64,000 bases of DNA from DATMNI01 sp963817515 (GTDB lineage Bacteria > Acidobacteriota > Terriglobia > Bryobacterales > Bryobacteraceae): positions 496,001 to 560,000 of the forward strand of contig CAWFPJ010000039.1 in the NCBI GenBank assembly GCA_963817515.1, read 5' to 3'. The notes under the pieces are model-generated. The model worked only from the letters and a program-made list of their open reading frames with translations. It was not told the origin of the DNA and made no database searches. The translations under genes were made by a program, and so were the position numbers. Shown one piece after another: positions 47,841-55,542 of the stretch (within the stretch, counting starts at the first letter, position 1; every line of letters starts with the position of its first letter).

Positions 47841-48426
47841 CGCCCGCCCCGCTGGTCAGTGCGCCATAAAGCCAGACCTTCGCTGAGCTCCAATCGCGCC
47901 TCACGGTGACGGGGGATACCTTCAGTACCTGGGCGGTCTCTTCCACACTGAGGCCGCCAAAGAAGCGCATTTCGACGACCTTCACCTTGCGGGGATCGAG
48001 GCGCGCGAGCGCGTTCATGGCGTCGTCGAGCGCGACCAGGTCCGAGGCGCGGCCACCGCTCACCGTGGCTGCTTCGTCCAGGGGCACGTGCTGCACGCCG
48101 GCCCCACGCTTCAGGTTCTGACGCCGCGCGTGCTCCACCAAAATGCGCCGCATCAACTGGGCCGAAACCGCGAAGAAGTGAGCCCGATCCTGCCAGTGCA
48201 TGCGTTTGTAATCGACCAGGCGCATGTAGGCTTCGTTGACCAGCGCGGTGGTTTGGAGGCTGTGGCCGGGGCGCTCGCGTTTCATATAGCGGTGAGCCAG
48301 CCGGCGCAGTTCCGCATAGACTATGGGGGTCAGTCCTTCGAGCGCGTTCTGATCTCCATCGCCCCACGCGCGCAGCAGGCGGCTGACCTCGTCCACGGGC
48401 GCCTCATGGGTCGGCATCTGCTCCAT
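47830..48426 (-). CDS. ECF-subfamily RNA polymerase sigma factor
   Basis: A 198-aa sigma factor of the Sigma70_ECF (PF07638-like) type found in Acidobacteria and Planctomycetes. Region 2 has LTPIVYAELRRLAHRYMKRE and TALVNEAYMRLVDYKRMHWQ; region 4 has VVEMRFFGGLSVEETAQVLK with the HTH. No anti-sigma gene is near. Instead the Ser/Thr kinase gene overlaps its 3' end, as in the ECF43 group, where phosphorylation is believed to control the sigma factor. Which genes it serves is not visible. Confidence 0.9.
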   Translation of the reverse strand: MEQMPTHEAPVDEVSRLLRAWGDGDQNALEGLTPIVYAELRRLAHRYMKRERPGHSLQTTALVNEAYMRLVDYKRMHWQDRAHFFAVSAQLMRRILVEHARRQNLKRGAGVQHVPLDEAATVSGGRASDLVALDDAMNALARLDPRKVKVVEMRFFGGLSVEETAQVLKVSPVTVRRDWSSAKVWLYGALTSGAGDGF

Positions 48427-48529
48427 TGGCCCATCGATTATATCGCGGGCCGAAGCCGCCTCAAATTTACCTTTCGCGGATGAGCGTTTCGCGGAGCGCT
48501 CCGCGCCTATCAGGAATAGAGGATGAATT

Positions 48530-49783
48530 ATGAAATCAGTCGTGACGTCAATTGCAGCCCTTAGCTGGTTTGCTGCGCTCGCGCTAGCACAACCACAACC
48601 ACAGCGCTATAAACTCACCGACCTCGGTCCGGTGGGCCCTCCGCCGGGCCAGCCGTACTCCATCGCCAATACCGGGTTGGCAGCCGGCACGGCGCAGATG
48701 CCCGACGGCACAATGCACGGGGTCCTCTGGTACAGAGGACTGAAAGCAGACATCCGAGCGAACAGACTCGGAGGACCGAACAGTCAGGCGTTTGGTGTCA
48801 ACGAAAGAGGCCAGGTTGTGGGTGAAGCGCAAACCTCGGTTTCGAATGGTGAGGACTTTTGCGGCTTCAACTTTCTCGGGCTTCCGCCCTCCGCCACTGC
48901 GTGCCGCCCTTTCGTGTGGCAAAACGGGATGATTGCTGAGCTACCGAACACCCTGGGCGGCGCAAACGCCGTCGCCAACGTGATCAACAATCGAGGCGAC
49001 GTGGTTGGGTTTGCCGAAACCAATCAGCATGAGCCGGGCTGCCCGGTGAGCCGGTTTGCGCCGGTCATTTGGCAAAACGGAGTGATGCAGCAACTCCCTA
49101 CATTTGGCGGAGACCCGGACGGAGGAGTCTTTGGGATCAACGACAACGGGCAGGCCGTCGGTGTGTCGGGCAGTTGCGCGCCCTTTAACCCAAACAGCCA
49201 GCTTTATCTCTTCGAATCTCACGCGGTGCTGTGGCAAACCGGGGGCGTGCGCGCCGCTGCGACAAACCTCGGCAGCTTCGGCGGGACGGGAGCGTTCGCG
49301 GGCAATCACGCGTGTGCGATCAATAACCGGGGTCAAGTGGTGGGTCATTCGGACGTGACGGGCGACACCACGACGTACGCCTTCCTGTGGACTAAGGAGA
49401 CGGGCATGCACCCCCTTCTACCACCGTCCGGGGATTTTGCGAGCATCGCTCTCAGCATCAACGACAGAGGCGAGGTGGTGGGCTCGTCTTTCAATACGGA
49501 GTTTGTGTTCCGCGCGTTCCTCTGGCGGAATGGCGTCATGACCGACCTCAACACCCTGATTCCGGCGAACTCGCCGTTGTATCTGCAACTCGCCGCATCG
49601 ATCAATGCCAGCGGAGAGATTGTAGGGTTCGGGCAGACTATCAACGGCGAGGTCCACGGTTTTCTGGCGACCCCGAGCGATGGCGAAGACGCCCATGACG
49701 GACGAGGCACGATCCACCCGAGGGTTCCCTCTGAAAATGCCCGCAGGCTGCTGATCCGGCGGCTGGGAATTCGTGGGCGATAA
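48530..49783 (+). CDS. HAF-repeat secreted protein
   Basis: A 417-aa extracellular protein with a signal peptide (SIAALSWFAALALAQP) and at least six HAF-type repeats of the form A(F)xINxxGxVVGxA: AFGVNERGQVVGEA, VINNRGDVVGFAE, GINDNGQAVGVSG, AINNRGQVVGHSD, SINDRGEVVGSSF and SINASGEIVGFGQ. The repeats presumably form a beta-propeller-like array. No PEP-CTERM or other sorting tail is present. RBS AGAGGATG lies just before ATG 48530. Divergent from the ECF sigma gene. Function unknown. Confidence 0.85.
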   Translation: MKSVVTSIAALSWFAALALAQPQPQRYKLTDLGPVGPPPGQPYSIANTGLAAGTAQMPDGTMHGVLWYRGLKADIRANRLGGPNSQAFGVNERGQVVGEAQTSVSNGEDFCGFNFLGLPPSATACRPFVWQNGMIAELPNTLGGANAVANVINNRGDVVGFAETNQHEPGCPVSRFAPVIWQNGVMQQLPTFGGDPDGGVFGINDNGQAVGVSGSCAPFNPNSQLYLFESHAVLWQTGGVRAAATNLGSFGGTGAFAGNHACAINNRGQVVGHSDVTGDTTTYAFLWTKETGMHPLLPPSGDFASIALSINDRGEVVGSSFNTEFVFRAFLWRNGVMTDLNTLIPANSPLYLQLAASINASGEIVGFGQTINGEVHGFLATPSDGEDAHDGRGTIHPRVPSENARRLLIRRLGIRGR

Positions 49784-49909
49784 ACGCAACGGTGCCGGCG
49801 ATGCAGCGCTTGGTTCTTCACGCTTGGACCGTTGCACCACTACTTTGGGCGCAGCGCGAATCGATCCGTCGATGGCGCTGCGCCAGCATTGGTCGCGGCC
49901 GAGACTGAC

Positions 49910-50422
49910 TCAGGCGCGCGCGGCCGCTAGAACGGGCGCGGCGCGGCCGGCCGCCCGGATGGCGTCCGTAATCTGCGCGCGATGCGCCATCTGGTGCAGC
50001 GCGATCGTCAACAGGGCCTTCCCGTAGTTCGAGAAGTGCTCCTCCAGTCCCTTGGGCTGCCACGGCGTCGGCTTATCCAGATCCGCCTCAGTCATGGATT
50101 CCAGAAGCTGCAAATTGCGCTTCCTGAGCTGCACATATTGGTCGCGGACTTTCGCGAGCGCCGGGTACTGCGCGGCGTCCGCGGTGGGAACCGTGTCCTG
50201 CCCGAAAATCGGGGCCCAGTGCGCCACCGGATTGCCGCCGCCGCTCAGCATCTCGTGCGCGAGTCCCTCGACGAAAGCGAGATGGCCCACTACCCACAGC
50301 GGATGGCATCCGCCATTCTCCGTCGGAAACGTCAGCGGAGCGTCCTCAATGGTTTCAAGCGATCGCATCACGGCCTGGTCGGCCATGTTGAGCGAGTAAC
50401 GAATTGCGTCTTTTGTATACAT
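49910..50422 (-). CDS. DinB-family protein
   Basis: A 170-aa four-helix-bundle protein of the DinB/YfiT-like superfamily, members of which bind a divalent metal and in some cases are thiol-dependent S-transferases. Metal-ligand candidates are histidines in PLWVVGHLAFVEG (near residue 45) and in ALHQMAHRAQI (near residue 148). The ATG at 50422 follows AGGAG at 7 bases; the longer in-frame start at 50560 is rejected because it overlaps the ArsR gene and reads as low-quality sequence. Last gene of the SRPBCC-ArsR-DinB operon. Confidence 0.85.
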   Translation of the reverse strand: MYTKDAIRYSLNMADQAVMRSLETIEDAPLTFPTENGGCHPLWVVGHLAFVEGLAHEMLSGGGNPVAHWAPIFGQDTVPTADAAQYPALAKVRDQYVQLRKRNLQLLESMTEADLDKPTPWQPKGLEEHFSNYGKALLTIALHQMAHRAQITDAIRAAGRAAPVLAAARA

Positions 50423-50466
50423 ACACTTCTCCTGTTGTGATTGGCGCCGCGGAGCAGTCCGCGGTT

Positions 50467-50841
50467 CTATTTGTTGTGTTTGGGTCGATCGGACGGGCCG
50501 CGTTTGGAACCGCTGCCTGTCTGAAGGTCGTCTTTGAGGCGGAGCAGACTGTCCGCCCAAAATTCCTGATAACGGCTAACCCACCGCTCGTAGATCTGCC
50601 GGATGGGCACCGCATTCAGAGAGTTCACCCGCTGCCGTCCGTCTTCGCGGGTGATGATTAAGCCGGCGTCGCGCAGCACGTCGATGTGCTTCATCACGCC
50701 AAAACGAGTCAATTGAGGAAACGCCTCGACGATCTGGGTGGTCCTCTGCGGGCCCTTGTGCAGCAGGTCGAGAATGGCCCGCCGCGTCGGATCGGAGAGC
50801 GCCTTCCAGACGGCGTCGAGGTCGTTGTCCATCGGTTCCAC
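50467..50841 (-). CDS. ArsR-type HTH repressor
   Basis: A 124-aa winged-helix regulator: AVWKALSDPTRRAILDLLHK at the start, TTQIVEAFPQLTRFGVMKHI as recognition HTH, then the wing LIITREDGRQRVNSLN. No metal-binding cysteine motif is present; it belongs to the group coupled to SRPBCC/AHSA1 genes rather than metal sensors. It should repress its own operon; a 16-bp phased repeat before the first gene (51294-51333) is the best operator candidate. Starts 11 bases after the SRPBCC stop. Confidence 0.9.
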   Translation of the reverse strand: MEPMDNDLDAVWKALSDPTRRAILDLLHKGPQRTTQIVEAFPQLTRFGVMKHIDVLRDAGLIITREDGRQRVNSLNAVPIRQIYERWVSRYQEFWADSLLRLKDDLQTGSGSKRGPSDRPKHNK

Positions 50842-50852
50842 CAGGCCGGAGC

Positions 50853-51281
50853 CTACGAGAAATCCTTGCCGACGCTATCGAGATAATGCTTCCAGCCCTT
50901 CCCGACATTCTGGCGGTGCGTTTCGTCCAGGAAGCCGATCGCGCGGTGACGAAGTGTGACCTTGGTCCCGCCAGGGGCTTGGTCCAGCTTGATCTCGACG
51001 TGGTTGAGCGCGGGGTATGACATAAACATGGGGCCGCTCAATTCCAGCAGCACGGGGGGCTTGATTACCTGCACATGCCCCCAAAGATGGCCGATGCCGT
51101 TACCGCGGTCGCGGAACCAGCGGCCGCCCGGCCACTGCTCCAGAATCATATGCATGGATTCGCCGTCAGGATTGGTGCTGCCCTCGCCGAAGCGGTGCAG
51201 GACGGCTTTGAAGACATCGCCAATGTCGGCTTTGACATTAATCTGCTGGGCGACGTCGAGAGTCATTTCGTCGAATTTCAC
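50853..51281 (-). CDS. SRPBCC (AHSA1-like) domain protein
   Basis: A 142-aa START/Bet v1-like hydrophobic-cavity protein: NVKADIGDVFKAVLHRFGEG, GGRWFRDRGNGIGHLWGHVQ, LLELSGPMFMSYPALNHVEI, ending GWKHYLDSVGKDF. This group is consistently encoded beside ArsR regulators and may bind small hydrophobic ligands or assist Hsp90-like clients; neither is shown. First gene of a three-gene operon. The ribosome site AGGAGCAAAAC lies before ATG 51281. Confidence 0.85.
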   Translation of the reverse strand: MKFDEMTLDVAQQINVKADIGDVFKAVLHRFGEGSTNPDGESMHMILEQWPGGRWFRDRGNGIGHLWGHVQVIKPPVLLELSGPMFMSYPALNHVEIKLDQAPGGTKVTLRHRAIGFLDETHRQNVGKGWKHYLDSVGKDFS

Positions 51282-51293
51282 GGGTTTTGCTCC

Positions 51294-51333
51294 TTACGTG
51301 ACTCAATAATAACGTGACTATTTAGTTACGTCA
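51294..51333. promoter_or_regulatory. Three ACGT motifs at exact 16-bp spacing, likely operator
   Basis: TTACGTGACT (51294), TAACGTGACT (51310) and GTTACGTCA (51325) place the ACGT core at 51296, 51312 and 51328. They lie 13 bases upstream of the SRPBCC start on its promoter side. Regular phasing suggests cooperative binding of the ArsR protein. Confidence 0.55.
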
Positions 51334-51444
51334 AGAGTTTTTTCTACTGCGGCGACAGCCGAAGGTACCAGCCGAGCAGACCGTTTGCCAAGCAGACCTT
51401 TCGCCCAATGCCTTGACATTCTAAACTCCGCCCTACGACAGGGG

Positions 51445-51481
51445 TGAATCAGTCAATCAGTTACCTGAATCAGTCAATCAG
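51445..51481. repeat. Two copies of TGAATCAGTCAATCAG, 21 bp apart
   Basis: Exact 16-bp direct repeats at 51445-51460 and 51466-51481, separated by TTACC, in the 389-base gene-free region between divergent SRPBCC and PerR-like genes. A period of two helix turns fits paired binding of a regulator. Nothing else coding is seen in this gap. Confidence 0.5.
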
Positions 51482-51632
51482 GGGGTAAAAGTCTCACTTT
51501 CTTCAGGTCCGTATGTTCGATGGGGGATTGCACCCTTAGTCTCTATTGTCGCCGGCAGTCGTACAATGTTGCGCGTGCGAAATCCATTTAGGAGCACTTG
51601 ACCGTAGGCGGCAACAACCAAAAGCATAAGCC

Positions 51633-51663
51633 TTGACAAAATATCACATTAGATATAATCTAA
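51633..51663 (+). promoter_or_regulatory. Promoter of the PerR-like gene with an overlapping PerR-type box
   Basis: TTGACA (51633-51638), a 15-base spacer and TATAAT (51654-51659). The -10 lies inside the inverted repeat TTAGAT-ATA-ATCTAA (51649-51663), which resembles the 7-1-7 Per/Fur box. Binding there would block the promoter, so autoregulation is likely. The ATG at 51671 is only 11 bases beyond the -10, leaving little or no leader. Confidence 0.6.
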
Positions 51664-51670
51664 ATTTTTT

Positions 51671-52096
51671 ATGGGCGCCGAGGCGATTAAACAGTCCTTG
51701 GAAGGCAGCGGGTTGCGGTGCACTCCGCAGCGCTACGCCGTGATGGCATTCTTGATGGAACATAAGAGGCATCCCACGGCTGCGGAAATCTTCGAAGGCG
51801 TGAATCGCGTGGATCCGCGCTCTTCGAGGGCCACGACTTATAACAATCTGCGGGACTTGGTACAGGCGGGTTTGGTGCGTGAAGTGGCCGTCGAGGGCCG
51901 CGCCGCGCGATTCGATGCGAAAGGTACGCGGCATCACCACTTCATCTGCGACCGCTGCGGCAATGTTGAGGACATTGAGTGGTACAACGTGCCCAGGCCT
52001 GCCTCGGGCTCCCTCGGTAAGCGGATTCTTCGCGAATTCGAACTCATTTTTCGGGGGCTCTGCACGAAGTGCGCTCCACGGCACGCTTCCAGTTAA
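51671..52096 (+). CDS. Fur-family regulator, PerR-like
   Basis: A 141-aa metalloregulator. The winged helix has RYAVMAFLMEHKRHPTAAEI and SRATTYNNLRDLVQAGLV. Regulatory metal ligands are H34, D82 in ARFDAKG, and H88-H90 in RHHHFICDRCG; the aspartate after RF is the residue found in PerR rather than Fur. Structural zinc is held by C93/C96 and C131/C134 (CTKC). PerR proteins sense peroxide through metal-catalysed histidine oxidation and lift repression of catalase genes. The katG gene lies 120 bases downstream on the same strand, the arrangement also seen for furA-katG in mycobacteria. Confidence 0.9.
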   Translation: MGAEAIKQSLEGSGLRCTPQRYAVMAFLMEHKRHPTAAEIFEGVNRVDPRSSRATTYNNLRDLVQAGLVREVAVEGRAARFDAKGTRHHHFICDRCGNVEDIEWYNVPRPASGSLGKRILREFELIFRGLCTKCAPRHASS

Positions 52097-52216
52097 GTGC
52101 CGTAGGCGTTGGATACCGGATGAATGGCGCGGCCGGCGGCGACGGCGCGCAGGGAAAGTCAGGATGGGTTCGTAGTTCGTTACAGTTTTTTGACTAATTC
52201 AAAGGAAGATGATCAT

Positions 52217-54517
52217 ATGGAGCTGGAGAAACAATTCACCACCGCAATAGGGGAGCCTACCCCCGATAATCAGAAGCAAACCGAAAGCAAGTGCCCGGTA
52301 ACGAACGGGGCTCGCGGACACATGGCGGCCAGGGCCCAGACGAATGCGGGCTGGTGGCCGAATCAGCTGAATCTGAAGATTCTGCATCAGCACTCATCCC
52401 TGTCCGATCCCATGGACAAGGACTTCAATTATGCTGAAGAATTCAAGAGCCTCGACCTGGATGCCGTGATCAAGGACCTGCATGCCTTGATGACGACGTC
52501 GCAGGAGTGGTGGCCCGCGGACTACGGCCACTACGGGCCTTTCTTCATTCGTATGGCGTGGCATAGCGCAGGCTCATACCGTATCGCCGATGGTCGAGGC
52601 GGCGCGGCGTCTGGAGCACAGCGATTTGCGCCCCTCAACAGCTGGCCAGACAACGTGAGCCTGGATAAGGCACGCCGGTTGCTCTGGCCGATCAAGAAGA
52701 AGTATGGCCAGAAAATCTCCTGGGCCGACCTCATGATTCTGACCGGTAACGTCGCATTGGAGTCGATGGGGTTCAAGACCTTCGGTTTCGGCGGCGGGCG
52801 CGAGGACGTCTGGGAGCCCCTGGATGATATTTACTGGGGACCTGAGGGCAAGTGGCTGGCGGACGAGCGCTACAGCGGCGATCGTCAGCTGGAGAATCCT
52901 CTCGCCGCTGTTCAGATGGGGCTGATTTACGTGAATCCGGAAGGGCCCAATGGAAAGCCGGATCCAGTCGCTGCGGCACGGGATATCCGAGAGACGTTCG
53001 CCCGCATGGCGATGAATGACGAGGAGACGGTGGCCCTCATCGCCGGCGGACACACGTTCGGCAAAGCCCATGGCGCTGCCGAACCGGACAAGCATGTCGG
53101 CCGGGAACCCGAGGGCGCCGACATCGAAGAGCAAGGCCTGGGCTGGAAGAACACCTTTGGCAGCGGCAAGGGCGTCCACGCGATCTCCAGTGGGCTGGAG
53201 GGTGCATGGACCACCAACCCGGTGAAGTGGGACAACAACTATTTCGACAACCTGTTCAGCTATGAATGGGAACTCACGAAGAGTCCCGCCGGTGCCCAGC
53301 AATGGACGCCCAAGAATGGATCTGCCGCGGGCGCCGTGCCGGATGCGCACGATCCGTCGAAGAAGCACGCCCCGATGATGTTCACGACGGACCTCGCAAT
53401 GAAGGCGGACCCGAGCTACGCGGAGATTTCGAAGCGTTTCCACGAGAACCCGCAGGCATTCGCGGATGCGTTCGCCAAGGCCTGGTACAAGCTGACGCAC
53501 CGCGACATGGGGCCACGGCCCCGTTATCTTGGCCCGCTGGTTCCCGCGGAGCCGCTGCTGTGGCAGGACCCGATTCCCGCAGTGGATCATGAACTGATCG
53601 GCGAGCAGGACGTGGCTGCCCTGAAGGCCAAGATTCTGGCATCCGGACTTTCCATTTCACAACTGGTCACGACGGCCTGGGCGTCGGCGGCAACGTTCCG
53701 CGGCGGCGACAAGCGCGGCGGGGCTAACGGGGCACGCATTCGCCTGGCGCCGCAGAAGGATTGGGACGCGAATCAACCAGCCGACTTGGCGAAGGTCCTT
53801 CAGAAGCTGGAGGCGATCCAGAAGGATTTCAACAGCTCGCAGTCCGGCGGGAAGAAGGTCTCGCTGGCTGACCTGATCGTTCTGGGCGGCTGCGCAGCCG
53901 TTGCGGAAGCTGCGAAAAAGGCCGGCCACGATGTGAAGGTTCCCTTCTTGCCGGGGCGCATGGATGCTTCGCAGGAGCAGACCGATGCGCACTCTTTCGC
54001 GCCGCTCGAACCGATCGCTGATGGGTTCCGCAACTATCTCCGGAGCGGGCCCTTCGGGAGCGGAACAAGCGGGAGCGGAACCAACGGGAACGGACACCAA
54101 AGACCGGCCGAGGAGCAGCTGGTGGACCGGGCGCAGTTGCTGACGCTGACTGCCCCCGAGATGACGGTTCTCGTCGGCGGCATGCGCGCCTTGAATGCTA
54201 ACTTCGGGCAGTCCAAACATGGCGTATTCACCAAGCGACCCGAGACGCTGACGAATGATTTCTTCGTCAACCTGCTCGACATGAATACGAAGTGGCAGGC
54301 CTCCCCTACATCCGAAGGGGTGTATGAGGGGCGCGATCGCGCGACGGACCAAATCAAGTGGACCGGCACCCGTGTTGACCTTATCTTCGGTTCTCACTCG
54401 CAGCTCCGAGCACTTGCGGAGGTCTATGCATCTGACGACTCGAAGGGGTCGTTTGTGAAGGACTTCGTGGCAGCGTGGAGCAAGGTGATGAACCTTGATC
54501 GCTACGACGTTGCCTGA
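52217..54517 (+). CDS. katG: Catalase-peroxidase
   Basis: A 766-aa bifunctional haem enzyme that destroys hydrogen peroxide. The distal triad R112-W115-H116 is in FIRMAWHSAGSYR, the Trp-Tyr-Met adduct is W115, Y238 (LIYVNPEGPNG) and M264 (FARMAMNDEE), and the proximal ligand is H279 (IAGGHTFGKAHG). The duplicated C-terminal half is present. A Gly/Ser/Thr/Asn-rich insertion (FGSGTSGSGTNGNG, near residue 612) lies in the C-terminal domain and is longer than I expect there. ATG 52217 is chosen because AAAGGAAG sits 8 bases before it; the open frame extends upstream without a ribosome site. No signal peptide, so cytoplasmic. Confidence 0.97.
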   Translation: MELEKQFTTAIGEPTPDNQKQTESKCPVTNGARGHMAARAQTNAGWWPNQLNLKILHQHSSLSDPMDKDFNYAEEFKSLDLDAVIKDLHALMTTSQEWWPADYGHYGPFFIRMAWHSAGSYRIADGRGGAASGAQRFAPLNSWPDNVSLDKARRLLWPIKKKYGQKISWADLMILTGNVALESMGFKTFGFGGGREDVWEPLDDIYWGPEGKWLADERYSGDRQLENPLAAVQMGLIYVNPEGPNGKPDPVAAARDIRETFARMAMNDEETVALIAGGHTFGKAHGAAEPDKHVGREPEGADIEEQGLGWKNTFGSGKGVHAISSGLEGAWTTNPVKWDNNYFDNLFSYEWELTKSPAGAQQWTPKNGSAAGAVPDAHDPSKKHAPMMFTTDLAMKADPSYAEISKRFHENPQAFADAFAKAWYKLTHRDMGPRPRYLGPLVPAEPLLWQDPIPAVDHELIGEQDVAALKAKILASGLSISQLVTTAWASAATFRGGDKRGGANGARIRLAPQKDWDANQPADLAKVLQKLEAIQKDFNSSQSGGKKVSLADLIVLGGCAAVAEAAKKAGHDVKVPFLPGRMDASQEQTDAHSFAPLEPIADGFRNYLRSGPFGSGTSGSGTNGNGHQRPAEEQLVDRAQLLTLTAPEMTVLVGGMRALNANFGQSKHGVFTKRPETLTNDFFVNLLDMNTKWQASPTSEGVYEGRDRATDQIKWTGTRVDLIFGSHSQLRALAEVYASDDSKGSFVKDFVAAWSKVMNLDRYDVA

Positions 54518-54648
54518 GCTCGGCGCAAAGAGAGCTGTCAACCTGGACTAACTCCCGTTTGGCTGGCCTTATGAAGTGGGGCGTGCTATTAGAACGGCGC
54601 AAGCCTCAGCATGCCCCTCTTCAGGAGGGCCGCTTTATCGGGTGAGGT

Positions 54649-55338
54649 TCAGTATGTCGAGCCACGCGGCTTTGCGAATTGAAATAAGAAGCCAGTTGCC
54701 GCGCCGAGAACGAGCCAGAACAACCCATTGCCTACGATTGAGGCGAGAGCAAAAACGCGCACCAGGTGAGCGGGAACGATCGGTGGTCCGATTGTCTGCG
54801 GCGCGCCGATTGCGTGAGGCAGCAAAAGGAGCAACCCGCCAGCGGCTCGGGAGATCCAGGCACGCCGGGACCCGAAGATCAGGGAGAGGCCGAGGGCGGT
54901 AGCGGCGACGGTCATTACCCACCAGAGTTGGCGTGCCCGAACGTCGCCCACGGGGACGCCAGGGGGCACCGGGGCCAGCCCGAGTGCGGGAGCAACCGCG
55001 AAGCAAGCGAAGCCGGCAAGACCCCAGAGCAGACCCCGCCGAACATCTAGACTGAAGCCGCTCAGGGTGACGGTGGCTAACAACAGGGCGGCAAAACCGA
55101 TTCCCGTGAGGATCGTGCTTGCCGCGGTGAAGAGGCTTCGCTCCAGGCCGTTGTCCGGTTTCCATTCGGAATGCTGGTGATGATCCGCTTCCGCTTGAGC
55201 GCCTTCGCCGCGCGCCTCGTACACTTCTGCCGCAACGATCTGTGGCTCGACTATTACGTGCTGGTAAACGAAAAGGACGGTTCCCGCGATGACGCCGGCC
55301 AGCAGCGCCGCTCGCATCAATTGCTGAAACTGCCGCAC
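54649..55338 (-). CDS. cbtA: CbtA-family cobalt transporter, large subunit
   Basis: A 229-aa inner-membrane protein with about five helices: LMRAALLAGVIAGTVLFVYQ, TILTGIGFAALLLATVTLS, GLLWGLAGFACFAVAPALG, WWVMTVAATALGLSLIFG, and a last pair ending in VLGAATGFLF. A histidine-containing loop (ADHHQHSEW, residues 51-59) after the first helix may gather metal. CbtA works with the small CbtB protein in predicted cobalt uptake. Its usual setting is cobalamin genes; here it closes a nitrile hydratase operon, 6 bases after cbtB. Cobalt for the enzyme is the obvious purpose. Confidence 0.85.
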   Translation of the reverse strand: MRQFQQLMRAALLAGVIAGTVLFVYQHVIVEPQIVAAEVYEARGEGAQAEADHHQHSEWKPDNGLERSLFTAASTILTGIGFAALLLATVTLSGFSLDVRRGLLWGLAGFACFAVAPALGLAPVPPGVPVGDVRARQLWWVMTVAATALGLSLIFGSRRAWISRAAGGLLLLLPHAIGAPQTIGPPIVPAHLVRVFALASIVGNGLFWLVLGAATGFLFQFAKPRGSTY

Positions 55339-55344
55339 AGCACT

Positions 55345-55542
55345 CTAGTGACAGGGAAAGCCACTTGCATGGCGTGTGTCATGGGTGGCGTTATGCGCGA
55401 CGGACGCGGTTGAAAAGCCAACGCAGTAGAGGGTGATGAGGCCGAACGCCAGCAGGGCGATTGCCGGCATCTTACCGGCGATGGGGATACTGATGCTCAC
55501 GCGCGCCGGAATCGTAATAGAACCGTACTGAGGATTGTTCAT
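55345..55542 (-). CDS. cbtB: CbtB-family cobalt transporter, small subunit
   Basis: A 65-aa protein with one membrane helix (MPAIALLAFGLITLYCVGF) and a histidine-rich tail HNATHDTRHASGFPCH, the metal-capture signature of CbtB. Its ATG at 55542 overlaps the stop of the activator gene (ATGA), so it is translationally coupled to the nitrile hydratase genes. No cobalamin riboswitch is possible in this position, so control must come from the operon promoter. Confidence 0.88.
   Translation of the reverse strand: MNNPQYGSITIPARVSISIPIAGKMPAIALLAFGLITLYCVGFSTASVAHNATHDTRHASGFPCH

Noticed and set aside
52574..54541. Two long open frames antisense to katG
   Set aside because: Arginine-rich shadows of a perfectly conserved catalase-peroxidase.
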